Of a stretch of DNA of 64,000 nucleotides, positions 61,535 through 64,000 are shown in pieces (position 1 is the stretch's first letter; every line of letters begins with the position of its first letter). The translations under genes were made by a program, and so were the position numbers. The notes beneath the pieces were generated by a model. That model was not told the origin of the DNA. It was given only the letters and a program-made list of their open reading frames with translations, and did no database searches. The stretch comes from an uncultured Oscillibacter sp. (lineage in GTDB: Bacteria; Bacillota; Clostridia; Oscillospirales; Oscillospiraceae), in contig CAJKKQ010000014.1 of assembly GCA_905200545.1 (NCBI GenBank), positions 3,510 to 67,509 on the forward strand. The letters are read 5' to 3'.

Positions 61535-62959
61535 TCACTTCTGATCCTGCAGGACGGTCTCCGGAGGACGATCCAGCTGCCAGGGATCCGACAGCAGCTC
61601 ATGGAGAGAGCGCATGGCGGCAGCAAAGTAGAAGCCATCCACGATGCGTTCGTCAGTCACAAAGCAGCAATCCACATATTTCTTTCGGGCCACGGTGCCG
61701 TCCCGCTGCACTTCGTAGACCCGGCGCTTACGGCCGAAAGAGCAGAACACCGGCACATTGCCGAAGTCATAGAGATGATGATAAATAGGCGGAATTCCCA
61801 GCGAGGCCATGGAGGTGATGTACAGTGACCCATGAAAGGGGGACAGCCGGGTCAGCCACCGGGGCAGCCAACCAAAGTAATCCGCCGTCTGCAGCACAAA
61901 AACCAATCCCTTGAGGGCCAATCCCGGCACGGCATTGAACGCTCCGGCCAGGGCGTCGAAGGAGGTATCCGTGGGAGAATCCTTCACCTGGCGGATCCGG
62001 GCGTGGAAGCGCTCGTAGACCTCCTGCGCCGTATCTGTCGGATCGAATGTCACCTTGATGACGGTGTCCGGCGAATCCGTAGACATCTCCTTCTTCACCG
62101 TCATGTTGATCTCAATCTCCCGGTCCCGGGTGTAGATCTTCTGCCCGGCGATAAAGCGATTGAGCCCCGGGTACCGGGCACAGGTGCGAACATAGGCCGC
62201 CAGCAGCACATGGAGGATGCCGAAATTCTTCAAGCCCTCCCGGCGCTTTTCCAGAATGTAGCGCTCCGTGTTGCTGACTTCGATCTGATCGGTGATGTAA
62301 TTCTGGGAGGTGTTCCGGGTCTTCATGATGTACGGAGACACCGCGAAGATGGGAGAAAGCGTCCGTACCCGCCGTCCGTCATTGCGATCGCCGAAGCGGC
62401 GGACATACTCCTCCGGCGCCGGAAGGTGCCGCCGCATAGCCAGGGACACACACAAAAGCCCGCCCATGCAGCAAAGCACCGATACCTCCGGCAGCCAGTC
62501 ATGGAGCGGCCAGCCCAGCTTCTGGGGATCCTCCACCAGCAGATGGTACAAAAGGGGCAAGCCAAACAAAAACCACAGCGGTACCTGGGTAGGAATACGC
62601 CCCGTCACCGTAGCGGTGTAGAGCACCGCCACCAGCGTATAGAGCAGCAGGCACAGCACCATATGTACGGCACTTGGAAACCCAAAAGCCTTTACAGCAA
62701 AGAAGATGCAGCCCATCCATACCGGAACCGCCGTTCGATAGAGACGGTCCTTCCGGTCCGCCAGCACCATCAGGATGAACAGCACACAGGCCGCCACAGG
62801 CAGTACGATCTGTATCCAGAAAAAGGCGGAAGACATCCCCTGCTCCCCCGCTGCCCAGACAATCCGGATGACAGCGGACCCCAGCATCAGCAGCACGGAA
62901 AGAGCCGCCAGCATCGTCAGCCCACCGCCGGGGACGGCGTAGACCACACGTTTTTTCAT
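61535..62959 (-). CDS. membrane protein with a CAT/E2-acyltransferase-like domain
   Basis: The 474-residue protein has about six N-terminal membrane segments (residues ~10-175). A cytosolic region follows that resembles the catalytic domain of 2-oxoacid dehydrogenase E2 and chloramphenicol acetyltransferase: HVLLAAYVRTCARYPGLNRF, the SLGIPPIYHHLYDFGNVPVF strand and DERIVDGFYFAAAMRSL at 436-452. The canonical catalytic motif is DHRxxDG; here the His position is Glu437, so the usual acyl-transfer chemistry may be lost or changed. No lipoyl domain is present. No E1 or E3 gene is nearby. Function is unknown. Confidence 0.7.
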   Translation of the reverse strand: MKKRVVYAVPGGGLTMLAALSVLLMLGSAVIRIVWAAGEQGMSSAFFWIQIVLPVAACVLFILMVLADRKDRLYRTAVPVWMGCIFFAVKAFGFPSAVHMVLCLLLYTLVAVLYTATVTGRIPTQVPLWFLFGLPLLYHLLVEDPQKLGWPLHDWLPEVSVLCCMGGLLCVSLAMRRHLPAPEEYVRRFGDRNDGRRVRTLSPIFAVSPYIMKTRNTSQNYITDQIEVSNTERYILEKRREGLKNFGILHVLLAAYVRTCARYPGLNRFIAGQKIYTRDREIEINMTVKKEMSTDSPDTVIKVTFDPTDTAQEVYERFHARIRQVKDSPTDTSFDALAGAFNAVPGLALKGLVFVLQTADYFGWLPRWLTRLSPFHGSLYITSMASLGIPPIYHHLYDFGNVPVFCSFGRKRRVYEVQRDGTVARKKYVDCCFVTDERIVDGFYFAAAMRSLHELLSDPWQLDRPPETVLQDQK

Positions 62960-62975
62960 GTTCTCTCCCCCTGTT

Positions 62976-63018
62976 CAAAAAACCGGGGATACCGTCCGCA
63001 GACGGTATGCCCCGGTTC
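62976..63018 (-). terminator. intrinsic terminator after the phosphoribosyltransferase gene
   Basis: A long stem CCGGGG-x-ATACCGTC/GACGGTAT-CCCCGG (about 62983-62997 with 63002-63017) is followed on the minus strand by TTTTTTG. Confidence 0.88.
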
Positions 63019-63032
63019 GCGACTGCGGTGCT

Positions 63033-63596
63033 TTATGCTTTGACAGTTCCGTCGGAATTGAACAGCGGCAGCGGTGCCAGGAACCGGATATCCGGCCGCT
63101 TCTGGGCATCTCCCTCCGCCAGAACGGACACACGCCCTGCCACGGTACCGCCGGCCTTCTCCACCAGGCTCTCCATGGCATGGAGGGAGCCGCCGGTGGA
63201 GATGACATCATCCATCAGCAAAATCCGTTTTCCCCGGATCAGATCCGCGTCATCCCGGCCCAGGTAGAGCTTCTGTACCCCGGCGGTGGTGATGGAGTGA
63301 TCCTCCACGTGGATGGGGTCGGGCATATAGGCCTTGGGGCCCTTGCGGGCAATGAAATACTTGGCGGCCCCGGACTGCCGGGCCATCTCATGGATCAGCG
63401 GGATGCTCTTGGCCTCCGCTGTAAGCATGTAATCATACTCTTCTGCCGGAACCAGCTTCAAAAGCTCCCGGGCACAGGCCACCGTCAGTTCCGCATCGCC
63501 AAAGACGATAAATGCGCCGATGTAAAGATCATCCGTCACCTTGCAGATCGGCAGCTCCCGGTGGATCCCTGTCACATCAATCGGATATGTCATCAT
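63033..63596 (-). CDS. purine-type phosphoribosyltransferase family protein
   Basis: The 187-residue protein has the PRPP-binding motif ILLMDDVISTGGSLHAM (about residues 122-138) and a preceding flexible-loop region. It resembles adenine/xanthine phosphoribosyltransferases, which salvage bases or control purine pools; the exact base cannot be read. The first of two adjacent ATGs (63596) has GGAGG at a 9-bp spacing. Confidence 0.85.
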   Translation of the reverse strand: MMTYPIDVTGIHRELPICKVTDDLYIGAFIVFGDAELTVACARELLKLVPAEEYDYMLTAEAKSIPLIHEMARQSGAAKYFIARKGPKAYMPDPIHVEDHSITTAGVQKLYLGRDDADLIRGKRILLMDDVISTGGSLHAMESLVEKAGGTVAGRVSVLAEGDAQKRPDIRFLAPLPLFNSDGTVKA

Positions 63597-63654
63597 GTGG
63601 GTATTCCTCCCTCCAAAACTCAGCGCGCCCGCAGACGCATAATATACCGCCGAC

Positions 63655-63684
63655 ATTATATAATTTCCTGGATTTGAAAGTCAA
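63655..63684 (-). promoter_or_regulatory. promoter of the phosphoribosyltransferase gene
   Basis: On the minus strand TTGACT (63684-63679), an 18-bp spacer and a perfect TATAAT (63660-63655) lie about 60 bp before the start. Confidence 0.7.
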
Positions 63685-63809
63685 GCGCAACAGCCGGTAA
63701 AACCAGTCTGCGCCATGAATTTCCCCCGTTCCTTAGCACTATTCACAAAAATATGACAAATTTTTTTCTATCTAAAGGAAAAATATCATTCAAAATGCCG
63801 AATAGCCGC

Positions 63810-63838
63810 TTGTTTCACGGTGGAATACATGGTACACT
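63810..63838 (+). promoter_or_regulatory. probable gdhA promoter
   Basis: TTGTTT (63810-63815), a 17-bp spacer and TACACT (63833-63838) lie ~65 bp before the ATG. Confidence 0.5.
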
Positions 63839-63903
63839 GTATACAAGAGGCCACAGGATTCCCCCAGGGGGAAATGCAAATCGAAATGAGGAGGCTGATT
63901 GAC

Positions 63904-64000
63904 ATGAATGCATATCTGGCAAGTGTCATCGAAAACGTGAGGAAAAAGCACGCCAACGAGCCGGAATTCGTCCAGACGGTGGAGGAAGTGTTCTCCTCTC
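63904..64000 (+). CDS. gdhA: glutamate dehydrogenase, N-terminus (partial)
   Basis: The first 32 codons are present. MNAYLASVIENVRKKHANEP followed by EFVQTVEEVFSS matches the N-terminal helix of hexameric, usually NADP-dependent, glutamate dehydrogenases of bacteria. These enzymes assimilate ammonia into glutamate or run in reverse. GAGGAGG precedes the ATG at 63904. The rest lies beyond the window. Confidence 0.8.
   Translation, partial: MNAYLASVIENVRKKHANEPEFVQTVEEVFSS

Overview
The window is GC-rich DNA from a Gram-positive anaerobe, most likely a gut Oscillospiraceae-type member of the Clostridia. This is inferred from gene content, because no rRNA is present. The supporting genes are a V-type rather than F-type ATPase, a flavodiiron protein, LuxS, a BlaI/M56 pair, sigma factors paired with DUF4179-type proteins, a 6S RNA of clostridial type, and selenium/molybdenum hydroxylase maturation genes. 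Genes are densely packed. Most have strong AGGAGG-type ribosome binding sites, and TTG or GTG starts are common. Intrinsic terminators separate most transcription units. I see no insertion sequence, prophage or CRISPR array.

Layout. 1-3.1 kb (minus): the 5' end of a membrane or secreted protein, then lysC, hom and pheB-type ACT genes of the aspartate family. 3.3-8.5 kb: an orphan CsoR-type repressor, a small HTH protein, a DUF6465 protein, an LTA-synthase-like sulfatase, a zinc-ribbon membrane protein, and the pfs-luxS pair of the activated methyl cycle. 8.6-18.7 kb (minus): a flavodiiron protein, then a complete nine-gene V-ATPase operon whose proteolipid keeps the Na+-ligand residues of the Enterococcus hirae enzyme. 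19-24.5 kb: a DivIVA-like coiled-coil protein, tRNA-Arg(ACG), a 2-hydroxyacid dehydrogenase, a sigma/anti-sigma pair, and a radical SAM gene preceded by a long structured leader with its own promoter and terminator. 24.6-29.7 kb: a DUF2798 membrane protein, a PadR-controlled operon and a BlaI/M56 sensor pair with two dyad operators. 29.7-34.3 kb (minus): a LarA-type racemase, then a penicillin-binding protein with an FHA-FtsW/RodA fusion.

34.5-46.4 kb: a second radical SAM gene, a ketopantoate reductase, then two facing units for selenium and molybdenum metabolism. On minus these are yqeC-yqeB-selD. On plus they are moaA-moaC-MOSC-moeA-like, modA, modB-modC and mogA, after an XRE membrane regulator. 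Together they look like the maturation and Mo-supply kit for selenium-dependent molybdenum hydroxylases. A similar 24-bp ModE-like dyad precedes both moaA and modA.

46.5-64 kb: a class A PBP, a DUF1292 protein, 6S RNA, a parvulin-type foldase, TcdA, a DUF554 protein and two more sigma/anti-sigma pairs. Then come the rpmG-secE-nusG-rplK-rplA and rplJ-rplL units (minus, with an L10 leader attenuator), ruvX, an HTH/membrane pair under double palindromes, a membrane-anchored E2/CAT-fold protein with a changed catalytic motif, a phosphoribosyltransferase, and the first codons of an NADP-type glutamate dehydrogenase.

The least explained items are the leader RNA at about 24.35-24.47 kb, the paired Mo-gene dyads, the E2-like membrane protein and the FHA-FtsW fusion.
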